From: Butyrivibrio sp. NC2007
GTDB lineage: Bacteria; Bacillota; Clostridia; Lachnospirales; Lachnospiraceae
DNA: 64,000 nucleotides
Assembly: GCF_000421405.1 (NCBI RefSeq)
Contig: NZ_ATWY01000006.1
Span: 124,001 to 188,000 of the forward strand
Reading direction: 5' to 3'
The notes below the pieces were generated by a model. That model saw nothing but the letters and a program-made list of their open reading frames with translations, was not told where the DNA came from and searched no databases. Both the position numbers and the translations under genes were made by a program. This document shows, in pieces, positions 51,030-60,257 of this stretch. Each line of letters begins with the position of its first letter. The first letter of the stretch is position 1.

Positions 51030-52106
51030 TTAAGCCACCCCCTTATTTCTGCGGAAGATAATTCGACCGATTAAGCCGAACATTCCGCTCTTTCCAAATT
51101 TCTTTTCCCTCCAGGCGATGATCTTGGGTGACCAGTTAACGATCATCATCACGATCAGAATGATGGAGTAGATCAGCATTCTGTAGGTGTTAAGGCCTCT
51201 GAGCAGCTCAGGAAGCATGTACAGGATGCAGGCAGCGATGACGCTTCCGCGGATATTTCCGATTCCGCCCAGTACCACGTAAACCAGGATCATGATCGAT
51301 GCGTTGTAGCCGAAGTACTGTGAAGAAGCCGTCAGGGTTGTGATGTTATGGGAGAAAAGAACTCCCGCAGCCCCTGCAATTGCAGCAGAAATGGTAAATG
51401 CCATCATCTTGTAGCCTGTAACGTTGATGCCTGTTGCTTCTGCGGCGATATAGTTGTCGCGGATGGCCATGATCGCACGACCGTCGCGAGAATTGATAAG
51501 ATTCTGAACTATGAAAAGAGATATCAGAAGCACCACAATTCCAATGGTGAAATTAGCGTTATGAGGTGTTCCGGTGATTCCCATGGCGCCGTTGACGATG
51601 ACGTTTCCGTCGGCCTCCATGTTAAGATCCATGGCGCTCTTCATATTCATATGAAGGCCCTTGGAGTCGATTCCGATGTAAAAAGAGTTGATGACGTTCT
51701 TGATGATCTCACCAAAAGCCAGGGTTACGATTGCCAGGTAGTCACCTTTAAGGCGCAGTACCGGGATTCCGATAAGGAAGCCAAACAGCGCAGCTACGCC
51801 GATTCCGATGATGAAAGCAATGATGAATCTCGGAACTGTGGGAAGTACGTTCTCTGTTGCTTTGGAAAAGAATGCGCTGGAGAAAGCTCCGAGGCACATA
51901 AAGCCGCAGTGTCCGATGGAGAGCTCACCAAGGATTCCGACGCACAGGTTCAGGGCCACAGCAATGACAGCGTAATATGTCATGGGCACCAAAAGACCTT
52001 TCAGATGGCTTGAGAGATTGCCCGTCAGCATCAGGATTTCAAATACGATATAGGCAAAAATTACGATGCCGTAGGTTATGAGATTGTTCTTGGTGATTTT
52101 ATTCAT
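51030..52106 (-). CDS. livM: branched-chain amino-acid ABC transporter permease LivM
   Basis: A 358-aa permease with about ten hydrophobic segments. LCVGILGELSIGHCGFMCLG and LRLKGDYLAIVTLAFGEIIK are LivM hallmarks, and YVVLGGIGNIRGSVIAACIL is the cytoplasmic coupling loop. ATG 52106 is chosen because GGAG lies eight bases before it; the GTG at 52115 is less likely. It is 37 bases after livH. Confidence 0.92.
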   Translation of the reverse strand: MNKITKNNLITYGIVIFAYIVFEILMLTGNLSSHLKGLLVPMTYYAVIAVALNLCVGILGELSIGHCGFMCLGAFSSAFFSKATENVLPTVPRFIIAFIIGIGVAALFGFLIGIPVLRLKGDYLAIVTLAFGEIIKNVINSFYIGIDSKGLHMNMKSAMDLNMEADGNVIVNGAMGITGTPHNANFTIGIVVLLISLFIVQNLINSRDGRAIMAIRDNYIAAEATGINVTGYKMMAFTISAAIAGAAGVLFSHNITTLTASSQYFGYNASIMILVYVVLGGIGNIRGSVIAACILYMLPELLRGLNTYRMLIYSIILIVMMIVNWSPKIIAWREKKFGKSGMFGLIGRIIFRRNKGVA

Positions 52107-52143
52107 AGTTCGCACTCCATATAGAATAATTTCATGTTTTTGA

Positions 52144-53028
52144 TCAGACCTTTTCTTGTACTACTTTTCCAAGTATTCCGGTGGGCTTAACAAGGAGCAC
52201 CACTACCAGGATTCCGAACACGATCGCATCGGAAAGCTGTGATGAAATATAGGTCTTGGACAGGATCTCGACGATTCCGAGAACCAGGCCTCCGATCATG
52301 GCACCGGGTATTGAACCGATTCCGCCAAGAACCGCTGCAACGAAGGCTTTGATACCGGGCATTGCGCCGGTGTATGGAGAAAGGGACGGATAAGCCGAGC
52401 AAAGAAGCGCTCCGGCAACAGCAGCAAGTGCTGAACCGATGGCAAAGGTAAGGGCGATGGTTCTGTTTACGTTGATGCCCATAAGTGCTGCAGCGCCCTT
52501 ATCCTCTGAGGCTGCAAGCATTGCCTGTCCCTGTTTGGTCTTATTAATAAAGAGCTGAAGAGCGATCAGGATAACCACACTGACAAGAATGGTCACGATG
52601 GTTACGCCCTGGATCTTGAGCTGTCCGCCTGCAAAGGAGACGCCCTCCCATTTGATAACTGAAGAAAATGACTTGATATCTGCGCCGTAGATAAGAAGCG
52701 CGATGTTCTCAAGAAGGTAGCTGACACCGATGGCTGTGATGAGAACCGCCAGGGGTGAAGCTGCTCCACGAAGAGGCCTGTAAGCCACGAACTCAGTTGT
52801 TACGCCCAGGAGTGTGCAGAGTACAATTGCAACAATAATGCCTACTACTGAATTGCCTGAAAGTGCTGCGCTCACTGAAAAGATAATATAGCAGCCCACC
52901 ATGATAAAATCGCCATGCGCGAAATTCAGCATCTTGGCAATACCGTAAACCATGGTGTATCCCAGGGCAATTATGGCATATATGCTTCCTAAGCTAAGTC
53001 CGTTAATGAGATAAGTCAAAAAACTCAT
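52144..53028 (-). CDS. livH: branched-chain amino-acid ABC transporter permease LivH
   Basis: A 294-aa permease with about eight hydrophobic segments. LINGLSLGSIYAIIALGYTM followed by VYGIAKMLNFAHGD is the typical LivH start, and VAAVLGGIGSIPGAMIGGLV is the ATPase-coupling loop. GGAGG precedes the ATG. It is separated from livJ by a 97-base gap containing a hairpin. Confidence 0.92.
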   Translation of the reverse strand: MSFLTYLINGLSLGSIYAIIALGYTMVYGIAKMLNFAHGDFIMVGCYIIFSVSAALSGNSVVGIIVAIVLCTLLGVTTEFVAYRPLRGAASPLAVLITAIGVSYLLENIALLIYGADIKSFSSVIKWEGVSFAGGQLKIQGVTIVTILVSVVILIALQLFINKTKQGQAMLAASEDKGAAALMGINVNRTIALTFAIGSALAAVAGALLCSAYPSLSPYTGAMPGIKAFVAAVLGGIGSIPGAMIGGLVLGIVEILSKTYISSQLSDAIVFGILVVVLLVKPTGILGKVVQEKV

Positions 53029-53056
53029 CGGCCACCTCCAAAGTGTCTTTTAATAA

Positions 53057-53096
53057 TAAAGAGAACGAGGGATACCTTTGACAGCATCCCTCGCTG
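53057..53096 (-). terminator. intercistronic hairpin between livJ and livH
   Basis: CGAGGGAT-N12-ATCCCTCG lies between the livJ stop and the livH start. Such partial terminators or 3'-end stabilisers let binding protein be made in excess over permease. Confidence 0.65.
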
Positions 53097-53125
53097 GATG
53101 TCTAAAACATTATATCATAGAAAAC

Positions 53126-54286
53126 TTATTCTGCAGATACGTAAACGCCACCCTTGATAACAACAGCCTTAGGCTCCTTGTTAGGCTCTCCGTTTGCAGA
53201 CCATGTCATCTTGGAAGATGTAAGACCTGAAGCCTCGATCTGAGTCATAGCCTCTGTGAGCTTTGTTCCGATATCTGAAACGCTCATGTCAGGTGTAACA
53301 CCGCTCTTCTCGATAGCTGCCTTGATGATGTAAACTGCATCGTAAGCGTCAGCTGCGAACTGGTTAGGTGTCTCGCCGTACTTCTCGTTGTACTTCTTAA
53401 CGAAGTTAACTGTGAGGTCATCTGTTGCATCAGCTGCGAAAGGTGTAAGAAGCATAAGTCCCTCAGCAAGTGATGTGTCGAAGTTCTCAACTGTAAGGAT
53501 ACCGTCCATACCGTCTACACCGAAGAATGTAGGAGCATATCCCATTGTGTTAGCCTGTGTAAGAATAAGAGCTGCATCTGAATAATAAATAGGAAGGAAT
53601 ACAAGATCAGCACCTGCATCCTTAGCCTTCTGAAGCTGTACAGAGAAGTCTGTGTTGTTGTCCTGTGTGTAAGCCTCAGCTGAAACTATCTCGTAGTTCT
53701 TGCCCTCAGACTCCTGAGCGAATTTCTGGTAGATACCTGAAGAATAAACGTCTGAGCTGTCGTAGATGATACCAACCTTAGTTGCGAGGTTGTGATCACT
53801 GATATACTGAGCAGAAGCGATACCCTGGTTAGGATCTGAGAAGCATACGCGGAATACGTTGTCATACTTAACGCAATCCTCAGCTGATCCTGAAGGTGTA
53901 AGCTGGAACATGTTGTCTGCCTTTGTGTTCTCTGAAACTGCGATTGAGCAAGCAGATGTTGTTGATCCAACAAGGATCTGCATTCCCCAGTCCTTAAGAG
54001 TATTGTAAGCGTTAACTGACTTCTCAGCGTTGAGCTCGTCGTCCTCGCCCTTGTACTCGATCTTAACACCGTTAATTCCACCGGCCTCGTTGATCTCGTC
54101 TACAGCGATCTGTGCGCCGTTAACTACTGCGTTACCGTAAGCAGCTGCTGCTCCTGTAAGAGGTCCGATAGCACCGATCTTGAATGTGTCAGATCCTGAA
54201 GCTGCTCCGCTGCCACATCCTGCAAGCATTGTAAGAGCAAGAGCAGAAGTCATAACTGCACTTACTACTTTGTTAAACTTCTTCAT
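53126..54286 (-). CDS. livJ: branched-chain amino-acid binding lipoprotein LivJ
   Basis: A 386-aa type 1 periplasmic-binding-fold lipoprotein. The signal peptide ends TMLAGCGSG with lipobox Cys24. FKIGAIGPLTGAAAAYGNAV followed by VNGAQIAVDEINEAGGING opens the domain, and ILVGSTTSACSIAVSEN and TPSGSAEDCV line the binding cleft. Codon use is strongly biased (repeated GTT, ACA, GCA), fitting high expression. It captures branched-chain or similar amino acids outside the membrane for LivHMGF. It has its own promoter. Confidence 0.93.
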   Translation of the reverse strand: MKKFNKVVSAVMTSALALTMLAGCGSGAASGSDTFKIGAIGPLTGAAAAYGNAVVNGAQIAVDEINEAGGINGVKIEYKGEDDELNAEKSVNAYNTLKDWGMQILVGSTTSACSIAVSENTKADNMFQLTPSGSAEDCVKYDNVFRVCFSDPNQGIASAQYISDHNLATKVGIIYDSSDVYSSGIYQKFAQESEGKNYEIVSAEAYTQDNNTDFSVQLQKAKDAGADLVFLPIYYSDAALILTQANTMGYAPTFFGVDGMDGILTVENFDTSLAEGLMLLTPFAADATDDLTVNFVKKYNEKYGETPNQFAADAYDAVYIIKAAIEKSGVTPDMSVSDIGTKLTEAMTQIEASGLTSSKMTWSANGEPNKEPKAVVIKGGVYVSAE

Positions 54287-54321
54287 AGTTTTCCCTCCTC
54301 AAATGTATATTTGTATACAAT

Positions 54322-54350
54322 GTTATATCTTAAGTTAAATCAATAGTTAA
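54322..54350 (-). promoter_or_regulatory. livJ promoter
   Basis: On the minus strand TTAACT (54350-54345), a 17-base spacer and TATAAC (54327-54322), 36 bases before the livJ ATG, with a GGAGG site between. Confidence 0.55.
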
Positions 54351-54370
54351 GAAAAGTCAATACTTTAAAG

Positions 54371-54404
54371 CAAAAAAGTGACTCCCAAAAATATGGGAGC
54401 CACC
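54371..54404 (-). terminator. rho-independent terminator before livJ
   Basis: GGCTCCCA-TATTT-TTGGGAGTC then ACTTTTTTG on the minus strand, ending the upstream 174-aa membrane protein gene. Confidence 0.8.
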
Positions 54405-54432
54405 GATAGTTCTTTTAACAAAAAAGCGTCAT

Positions 54433-54957
54433 CTAGCGGTAATAATCGTTCTCGGCCTTCTGTAGCATCTTGGCCTCCTGGATCTTGTCGTTGACGTCAA
54501 CCAAAAACTGGTGATTGGTCGGATCAGATATGAACTCAAGGAAGTCTGATGCTTCCTTATTCTTAAGCTTCTGGATTTTGGTCAGGTACTCAAAAATCTC
54601 CTCGTGAGTCTTGCCCTCGTTGTGGAACCTGTCAACAATGTCGAAGAGCACCATAAATCTGCGCATCCTCACACGGGTGTTAATCTGATGAATTTCAAAA
54701 ATGATGGAAAAGATAAAGATAATGGCCGCTATTCCAAGCACCATAAATACCGCGCCATAAAGAGTAAGCCCTGATCTTATATTAAGGACTCCGGCGGTAA
54801 CACCTGATATTGAGAAGATAAACAAGGAAGCTAATAGAATGATTAGCCTTGCCTTATTCCTGGCTTTCTGGGTAAGCTCCATAAAGCGAACAGCCAGTCC
54901 AAACACTACGTAGAATACTAGTGCAAAGGCAATCCCCACATACGCTAATTTGAGCAT
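54433..54957 (-). CDS. three-helix membrane protein of unknown function
   Basis: A 174-aa protein. Three hydrophobic helices (about residues 4-26, 38-60 and 67-90) are followed by a cytoplasmic helical tail with FMVLFDIVDRFHNEGKTHEE and LKNKEASDFLEFISDP. GGGGG eight bases before the ATG serves as ribosome site. It is a single-gene unit ended by a terminator. No family recognised. Confidence 0.6.
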   Translation of the reverse strand: MLKLAYVGIAFALVFYVVFGLAVRFMELTQKARNKARLIILLASLFIFSISGVTAGVLNIRSGLTLYGAVFMVLGIAAIIFIFSIIFEIHQINTRVRMRRFMVLFDIVDRFHNEGKTHEEIFEYLTKIQKLKNKEASDFLEFISDPTNHQFLVDVNDKIQEAKMLQKAENDYYR

Positions 54958-55037
54958 TGAGTCATCCCCCTATGAATTAATTGTAACAACCTTTTTGCAC
55001 CAAAGCAACGAAAGTTATACCGTATATTAATTAACGG

Positions 55038-55078
55038 AAAAACGCCACAGTTCAAAATATGTTTGAACCATGGCGTCT
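55038..55078 (-). terminator. rho-independent terminator of 89-aa gene
   Basis: ACGCCATGGTTCAAA-CATAT-TTTGAACTGTGGCGT then TTTTCC on the minus strand: a long stem with one mismatch, directly after the 55087 stop. Confidence 0.85.
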
Positions 55079-55086
55079 ATATATTA

Positions 55087-55356
55087 TCAGTATTCTATTG
55101 CACGGAACTCATCAAACTGAGGATCCTCAACGAAATCCAGGATCAGGTTCAGCGGTGTAAGACCGATAGCCTCGTGATGAATCTGCTGCTTGATAACCAT
55201 CTTTTCATAGGTAGAAAGTTTGTAATATTCCGGATGGCTCTTAGCATACTTCTCATTTAACTGGTCGAATAGATTATACTCCGGATCGCCCCATGCTAAT
55301 ACTTCGGCTGTCTTTAGGTTTGGTTTGAACGGAGAATACTTCAGCTGGTTAGACAT
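55087..55356 (-). CDS. small hypothetical protein
   Basis: An 89-aa soluble protein beginning MSNQLKYSPFKPNLKTAEVL and ending DFVEDPQFDEFRAIEY. ATG 55356 follows AAAGGA and is preferred to the frame start at 55383. It has its own terminator. I recognise no family. Confidence 0.55.
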   Translation of the reverse strand: MSNQLKYSPFKPNLKTAEVLAWGDPEYNLFDQLNEKYAKSHPEYYKLSTYEKMVIKQQIHHEAIGLTPLNLILDFVEDPQFDEFRAIEY

Positions 55357-55498
55357 AATCAGTTGTCCTTTCTCTAGTTGCAAAGCTCGACGTCAGAAAC
55401 CGAAGGTTATAATAACAACCTCTATATGAAATTATAGCATAGAGTTTAATAAATTTTAATAAAATTACACAAAAAATTTATAATTTGGAATTTTAGTT

Positions 55499-56119
55499 TC
55501 AGGCACCGATTCCATGTGCTCTGTTGTAGCCACGGCATACAGTGTTTGTGTTGTTGATGATGATGTTCCATCCGATGAAAACACCGATACCACAGAGAAG
55601 AACACCAAGGAGCATCCAGAGAAGAACTGCTGTGCCACCTTCGGTGGTAGGCTGTCCGTATCTTGCGCAGTTGTTCTGAAGCCTGTTACCAAGCTGATAG
55701 TACCAAACATATGCAAAAATACCGCATGTTACAAGTGAAAGCAGGAAAAAGAGCCAGAAGTTCATTGTTTCTTCTCCGTCACCGTCGCATGCGATGTTAA
55801 CATCCTGAATAAGCTGATAGATGAAAACCCAGCTGTAAATACCACATGTAATGATTGTGAGCAGGATAAATACCAAAAGACTACGATCTGTTCTAAGTGG
55901 CATGAAACCGTAAGGTGCTGAGTAAGTATTTCCAAAGTTAGGTCCGGCTGTGCTGTTTGCACCGGCAAACCCGTTTGCGCTATCTGCTGAAAAGCCCTTT
56001 ATCTCATCGCTTGCAGGCTCCTGATTTGCATTCTGCTCTGCTCCCTGAACAGGTGCTCCGCAATTAGGACAAAACTTCTCCCCATCATTTATCTGTGTCC
56101 CACAATTACTACAAAACAT
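55499..56119 (-). CDS. zinc-ribbon DUF4234 membrane protein
   Basis: A 206-aa protein. The N-terminal zinc ribbon MFCSNCGTQINDGEKFCPNC has two Cys pairs. A Gly/Asn/Ala linker leads to a DUF4234 membrane domain with three to four helices: LLTIITCGIYSWVFIYQLIQ, FFLLSLVTCGIFAYVWYYQL and GVLLCGIGVFIGWNIIINNT. The repeated T-C-G-I-Y/F motif is typical. ATG 56119 follows AAGGAGG; the longer frame to 56212 is rejected. Function unknown, probably membrane-bound scaffolding. Confidence 0.8.
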   Translation of the reverse strand: MFCSNCGTQINDGEKFCPNCGAPVQGAEQNANQEPASDEIKGFSADSANGFAGANSTAGPNFGNTYSAPYGFMPLRTDRSLLVFILLTIITCGIYSWVFIYQLIQDVNIACDGDGEETMNFWLFFLLSLVTCGIFAYVWYYQLGNRLQNNCARYGQPTTEGGTAVLLWMLLGVLLCGIGVFIGWNIIINNTNTVCRGYNRAHGIGA

Positions 56120-56208
56120 AATAAAATCCTCCTTAACCTCTACATAAACAACATGTTTATTATAGGTAAGGAGGTTTTTTTTGTAAATATAGAAATATTT
56201 TGAATACG

Positions 56209-57492
56209 TCACATTGTATCGCGGTTTACGAACTTGTTATGGAACTTGGAATACATGATCTTCTGACTGCTGTAAAGGCTGTGATAGCCCGAGAACGTGT
56301 AGCTCAGCGCCACGGCCAGCAGATAGAAAGGCATTCCCTTAAATCCAAAGAGCTCGAAACAGATAAACAGCGATGAAATCGGGCAGTTGGTAACTCCGCA
56401 GAACAGCGCTCCCATTCCGACAGCTGCGCAAAGTGCCGGATCAAAGCCAAAAAGCTGCGAGTAAAGGCATCCGAAGGTCGCTCCTATGTACAGCGCCGGT
56501 ACAATCTCGCCGCCCTTATAGCCTGCACCTAGAGTCAGTGCTGTGAATATCATCTTAAGAAGGAACGCAAAGTACGGAGCTTCGCCCTTGATTGCCATCT
56601 CAATGACGTTCATTCCTGCGCCGTTGTAGTATCTGGTGCCTGAAAGGTATGTCAGGGCCACTACGATACATCCGCCTACGAAGATCCTGATATAGGGATT
56701 CGGCAGGAGCTTCTTGTAAGTCTTTCCTGAGAACTTGAGAACCTCGCAAAAAATAACACTAACTATTGCACATAGCAGCGCAAGTACGCCTGTAAATATC
56801 GCATGATACGGTGTGAACTCCGGGACTACGTTTACTGCGAACTGCTCTCCCGTTGCTCCCATCCATTCGCTGATGCCCTGGGCCACAAGCGCCGAAACAA
56901 CGCACGGAACCAGCGCGGAATAATACATAACACCTACATTCTCAATTTCCATGGCCACAAACGAAGCTGTCATGGGCGTTCCGAACAGTGCGGAGAATGC
57001 AGCACTCATGCCACACATGGTGATTATCTTGACGTTGCCCTCTTTTAGTTTAAAGAGCCTTCCCAGATTATAACCGATACTTCCGCCCATCTGCAGGGCT
57101 GCGCTTTCACGGCCTGTGGATCCGCCGAAGAGGTGGGTTAAGGTTGTTGAAATAAATATCAGGGGAGCCTTGGTAATAGGCAGGATATCCCCTTCCTGAA
57201 TGGACTTGATGACCAGGTTCGTTCCCTTGTCCTCGTAGTCCTTACATATTCTGTATAAAAAGACAATCAGAAGTCCCGCCACAGGTAGGCCCAATATAAT
57301 ATAGTCGTGTGCTATCCTAAATTGTGTCGCAAAAATAATTGTTTTAGAGAACACGGCACCTATAGCACCCACAACAAGTCCTGTCACGCTGCCCAAAAAC
57401 AGCCACCTGAACAGCACTCTTATGCGCCCCCAGAGGTCTACTTCCTGAAAATGTTTAATTAGGAATGATATGGGATTCTTCTTCTCGTCCAT
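56209..57492 (-). CDS. ClC-family chloride/fluoride channel or antiporter
   Basis: A 427-aa membrane protein with about ten helices. GGSTGRESAALQMGGSIG near residue 125 is the ClC GxxGR-E-x-x-x-Q filter motif. GTPMTASFVAMEIE follows, and LGAGYKGGEIVPALYIGATF near 325 is the second filter motif (GxxxP). The G-R-E-S and K-G-G-E-x-x-P variants differ from standard Cl-/H+ exchangers, and a fluoride-export role is possible. The gene starts five bases after the HPt gene's stop, so the three may share a transcript. Confidence 0.8.
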   Translation of the reverse strand: MDEKKNPISFLIKHFQEVDLWGRIRVLFRWLFLGSVTGLVVGAIGAVFSKTIIFATQFRIAHDYIILGLPVAGLLIVFLYRICKDYEDKGTNLVIKSIQEGDILPITKAPLIFISTTLTHLFGGSTGRESAALQMGGSIGYNLGRLFKLKEGNVKIITMCGMSAAFSALFGTPMTASFVAMEIENVGVMYYSALVPCVVSALVAQGISEWMGATGEQFAVNVVPEFTPYHAIFTGVLALLCAIVSVIFCEVLKFSGKTYKKLLPNPYIRIFVGGCIVVALTYLSGTRYYNGAGMNVIEMAIKGEAPYFAFLLKMIFTALTLGAGYKGGEIVPALYIGATFGCLYSQLFGFDPALCAAVGMGALFCGVTNCPISSLFICFELFGFKGMPFYLLAVALSYTFSGYHSLYSSQKIMYSKFHNKFVNRDTM

Positions 57493-57496
57493 GGCT

Positions 57497-57832
57497 TCAC
57501 TTCAGCTCTTTTACCTGATCACGCTGCTCTATTAGCTTATTATAAAGCGGCTTATAGTCAATCTCATCTCGCCCGCGCAGATGCTCGGTCAGCTCGCAGA
57601 TGGTCTCATAGAGCGGGCCTAGAGCGAGATTTCCGATGACGCCCTTTAGCGCATGCACTGTCTCAAAGGCCTCCTCAAGGTCTTTTGCCTCAAGGTTACG
57701 GCCAAGGAGCTCAAAGCGCTCGTCGGACATGCCAAGCTCTATCATCTCAATATAGAAGTCCTCCATGCCCATGCATCTCTCGAGGCCTTCGTCTACGTTT
57801 GCACCAAATTCCCTCAAGGAATCAATTGTCAT
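57497..57832 (-). CDS. HPt domain phosphotransfer protein
   Basis: A 111-aa single-domain histidine phosphotransfer protein: a four-helix bundle with AFETVHALKGVIGNLALGPL near residue 55, where His of HALKG takes the phosphoryl group. AAGGAG precedes the ATG. It overlaps the 3' end of the REC-GGDEF-EAL gene by 11 bases and probably relays phosphate to or from its REC domain. The cognate kinase is not nearby. Confidence 0.82.
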   Translation of the reverse strand: MTIDSLREFGANVDEGLERCMGMEDFYIEMIELGMSDERFELLGRNLEAKDLEEAFETVHALKGVIGNLALGPLYETICELTEHLRGRDEIDYKPLYNKLIEQRDQVKELK

Positions 57833-59546
57833 GGCAGCTCCTTTCTATAAGTTTCCCAAATTCGCCGGCAGTAAGCGGCTTGGAGAAGTAATAACCCTGT
57901 ATGACGCTACAGCCTGCGTCCTTAAGAAGTGCAAACTGTTCGTATGTATCGACACCCTCGGCAATGACCGGAACCTTCAGAAATTCAGCCATTCTCAGGA
58001 CAAACTCCACCATGTGCATCTCCTTGTTGTCCGGAGAAATGTCTTTTATAAAGGCCATATCGAGCTTGAGCGAGTCAATGGGCAGGTTTGTGAGCATGTT
58101 CAGGGATGAGTAGCCCTTTCCGAAGTCGTCCATGGCCACCTTAAAGCCGTGGCTTCTGATCTCTTTGACCACTTCGACAATTCCGCTGACGCTGTCCGTG
58201 TAGGATGACTCCGTGATTTCCAGCGACAGATCCGAGTTCTCAAGGCCATTCTCCTTGACAATGCCATTAAGGAAGTCCAAAAGATCAGGGTCGAAGATCT
58301 CGGCGCTTGAAACATTTACCGAAACATGCACCGTAACGCCGTATATTTCCCGCCATCTGCGGATCTGACGGGCAGACTCACGCCAAACATAACGGTCGAT
58401 TTCTTTTATATGCCCGTTTTCCTCGAAGAGCGGAATGAAGAAATCCGGGCTCACAAAGCCAAACTTCGGATGCTTCCAGCGAATGAGTGCCTCTGCGCTG
58501 CAAAGTACGGGGCGCTGGCCGGAAATGTCATACTTTGGCTGGAATACGACGCTGATCTGATTATTCAAAAGAGCTTCATCCACGTCTCTGAGTAGTCGCT
58601 CCTCATAGAGCTCTTTTTCATGCATCTCGTTGTTGTAGATGGCGACCTCAGTGTTGTGGGCGTTTCTGGATATGGTGTTGCAGGCCTGAAGGGCGCGGTC
58701 GAAGCGCTGCTGAAGAGTGCAGGAGCGGTAAAGGTCAGGATACACGCCGATTCGAAGCTTTGCATTTATGTTATTCATGACTTCATTAAGCTTGTCCAGT
58801 ATTGTCTTTTTCAGGTAGTCGTAGTCCTTCTGGTGCTCGATGTAAAGGTAAAAGCTGTCTGCGTTGTGGCGGCAGGCAACTCCTCCATAGGCTCTTGCCA
58901 CGGTTCTTACGCCCTCTGCCATGCTCTTTAGGACCGTATCGCCAAATACCCGGCCGTAGAGGTCGTTGATAAGATGGAATTTGATGAAGTTCACCACTAC
59001 AGCGTCCACCTGCTGTTCAGGGTGATACTTGTCATACTCATGACAGTACTGGACGAAGAAGTCTCTGGTCATGAGGCCTGTGAGGCGGTCGATTCCTGTG
59101 GCTCCGATGATGGTCTTGTCGATGAAGAGCTCGATGGCACGGCCCACTCTGGCCTTTATGACTTCGGGCTTGTCGTAGGGCTTGCCAAGGAAATCTACAG
59201 CTCCGCGATGAAGGCTCTCAACCTCAGCATCCTTGTCGGTTGTAACCACAACAATCGGTATGTTATGAAGGTCTTTGTCTGCCCTCATGGCATCGAGCAC
59301 AGCAAAACCGCTCTTTCCCGGCATGTGGAGATCGAGAAGTACCAGGGAAATGGCGTCTTTCTCTGTCTGGATTATGCTTATGGCCTCGTCTGCTGACGTG
59401 GCGAAGTCTATGTCGTACTCATCACCAAGGATGTTGCCAAGAATGCGCAGATTGACCGGCTCATCATCTACGATAAGGATGGTTCGCCTGAAATCCCGGC
59501 CGTGTTTGGCTCCTATATCCAGTTTGTTGGAGCTGTCCATTGTCAT
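57822..59546 (-). CDS. response regulator with degenerate GGDEF and EAL domain
   Basis: A 574-aa protein. The REC domain (about 18-135) has ILIVDDEP, LVLLDLHMPG with phosphoacceptor Asp, and DFLGKPYDKP. A GGDEF-like domain (about 150-305) reads RHNADSF where GGDEF should be, so it cannot cyclise GTP. The EAL domain (about 320-570) keeps EALIRWKHP, NVSSAEI, EITESSYTD, MDDFGKGYSS, KLDMAFIK and AEGVDTYEQ, so c-di-GMP hydrolysis is likely. The HPt gene is coupled downstream. Confidence 0.87.
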   Translation of the reverse strand: MTMDSSNKLDIGAKHGRDFRRTILIVDDEPVNLRILGNILGDEYDIDFATSADEAISIIQTEKDAISLVLLDLHMPGKSGFAVLDAMRADKDLHNIPIVVVTTDKDAEVESLHRGAVDFLGKPYDKPEVIKARVGRAIELFIDKTIIGATGIDRLTGLMTRDFFVQYCHEYDKYHPEQQVDAVVVNFIKFHLINDLYGRVFGDTVLKSMAEGVRTVARAYGGVACRHNADSFYLYIEHQKDYDYLKKTILDKLNEVMNNINAKLRIGVYPDLYRSCTLQQRFDRALQACNTISRNAHNTEVAIYNNEMHEKELYEERLLRDVDEALLNNQISVVFQPKYDISGQRPVLCSAEALIRWKHPKFGFVSPDFFIPLFEENGHIKEIDRYVWRESARQIRRWREIYGVTVHVSVNVSSAEIFDPDLLDFLNGIVKENGLENSDLSLEITESSYTDSVSGIVEVVKEIRSHGFKVAMDDFGKGYSSLNMLTNLPIDSLKLDMAFIKDISPDNKEMHMVEFVLRMAEFLKVPVIAEGVDTYEQFALLKDAGCSVIQGYYFSKPLTAGEFGKLIERSCHDN

Positions 59547-59759
59547 GAGTGATCACCTGTTTTGGGGCTGGTGTACTGGTGTGGTGTGATGGAGTTATGG
59601 TGTGCTGCGCGATGTACGATGCGTGATGCGCGATAATAATGCATATTAATTATACTATGAGTAATTGCATGTTAACGTAAAAATATATACTTTTTATGGA
59701 TTTACGTGAAAAGCCCCTGGGACCTTTTGAGTCTCAGGGGCTTTCCGTGTGTTGTTTAT
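59547..59759. other. intergenic region with terminator and GCG-rich repeats
   Basis: It holds short GTGTG/GATGCG-rich direct repeats near 59570-59640 and the terminator of the DUF1858 gene. No gene. Confidence 0.4.
59708..59745 (-). terminator. rho-independent terminator of DUF1858 gene
   Basis: AGCCCCTGAGAC and GTCCCAGGGGCT (one mismatch) followed by TTTCACG on the minus strand, 15 bases past the stop. Confidence 0.8.
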
Positions 59760-60074
59760 TTAGGCGTTGTGCTCGAGAAGATAGTCGTTAAGGGCGTCTG
59801 TGATCTCGTCGCCGTCGATTCCGTGTACTGCACAGGCCTCAGCCAGTGACTCCATCTGTGATGCGGGACATGAGATACATCCCATTCCGCACTCCATAAG
59901 GAACTGCGCTGCAAGTGGGTGCTGTCTGATGATGTCTCCTACAAGCATGCTGGAATCTATGATGTCACCGTTATCGGCTGTTGCGCCGGCATTCTCGTTC
60001 TTTAACTCTTCTGACATTGTGTTTCCCTCTCTTTCTGTATCACTTCCAAAGAATAAATCTTTTAATGAACCCAT
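59760..60074 (-). CDS. DUF1858 domain protein
   Basis: A 104-aa protein. The C-terminal 65 residues are DUF1858: MLVGDIIRQHPLAAQFLMEC, GMGCISCPAS with a C-x-x-C pair that may bind metal, and SLAEACAVHGID. DUF1858 modules accompany hybrid-cluster and disulfide-chemistry proteins. The N-terminal 35 residues (FFGSDTEREGNTMSEELK) look disordered. AGGAG precedes the first ATG, which I keep although a second Met is at residue 20. Confidence 0.78.
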   Translation of the reverse strand: MGSLKDLFFGSDTEREGNTMSEELKNENAGATADNGDIIDSSMLVGDIIRQHPLAAQFLMECGMGCISCPASQMESLAEACAVHGIDGDEITDALNDYLLEHNA

Positions 60075-60257
60075 GATTAATGTACTCCTTTATACAATTC
60101 GTTATTCTACTCCTATAATTGATTGTGCGCAAGATATTTTTTGATGCGCGTGGTTACGGGATTTTGCTGATTGTTTAATGCGCGCGATTATGAGATTGAG
60201 TCTTATATTTTATGCACGTGGTTATGAGATTTGCGCTAGTTTTCGTGGTTGGTTGGA

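Noticed and set aside
51348..52013. 221-aa plus-strand frame opposite livM
   Set aside because: Antisense shadow of a conserved permease; no ribosome site and composition typical of reversed coding DNA.
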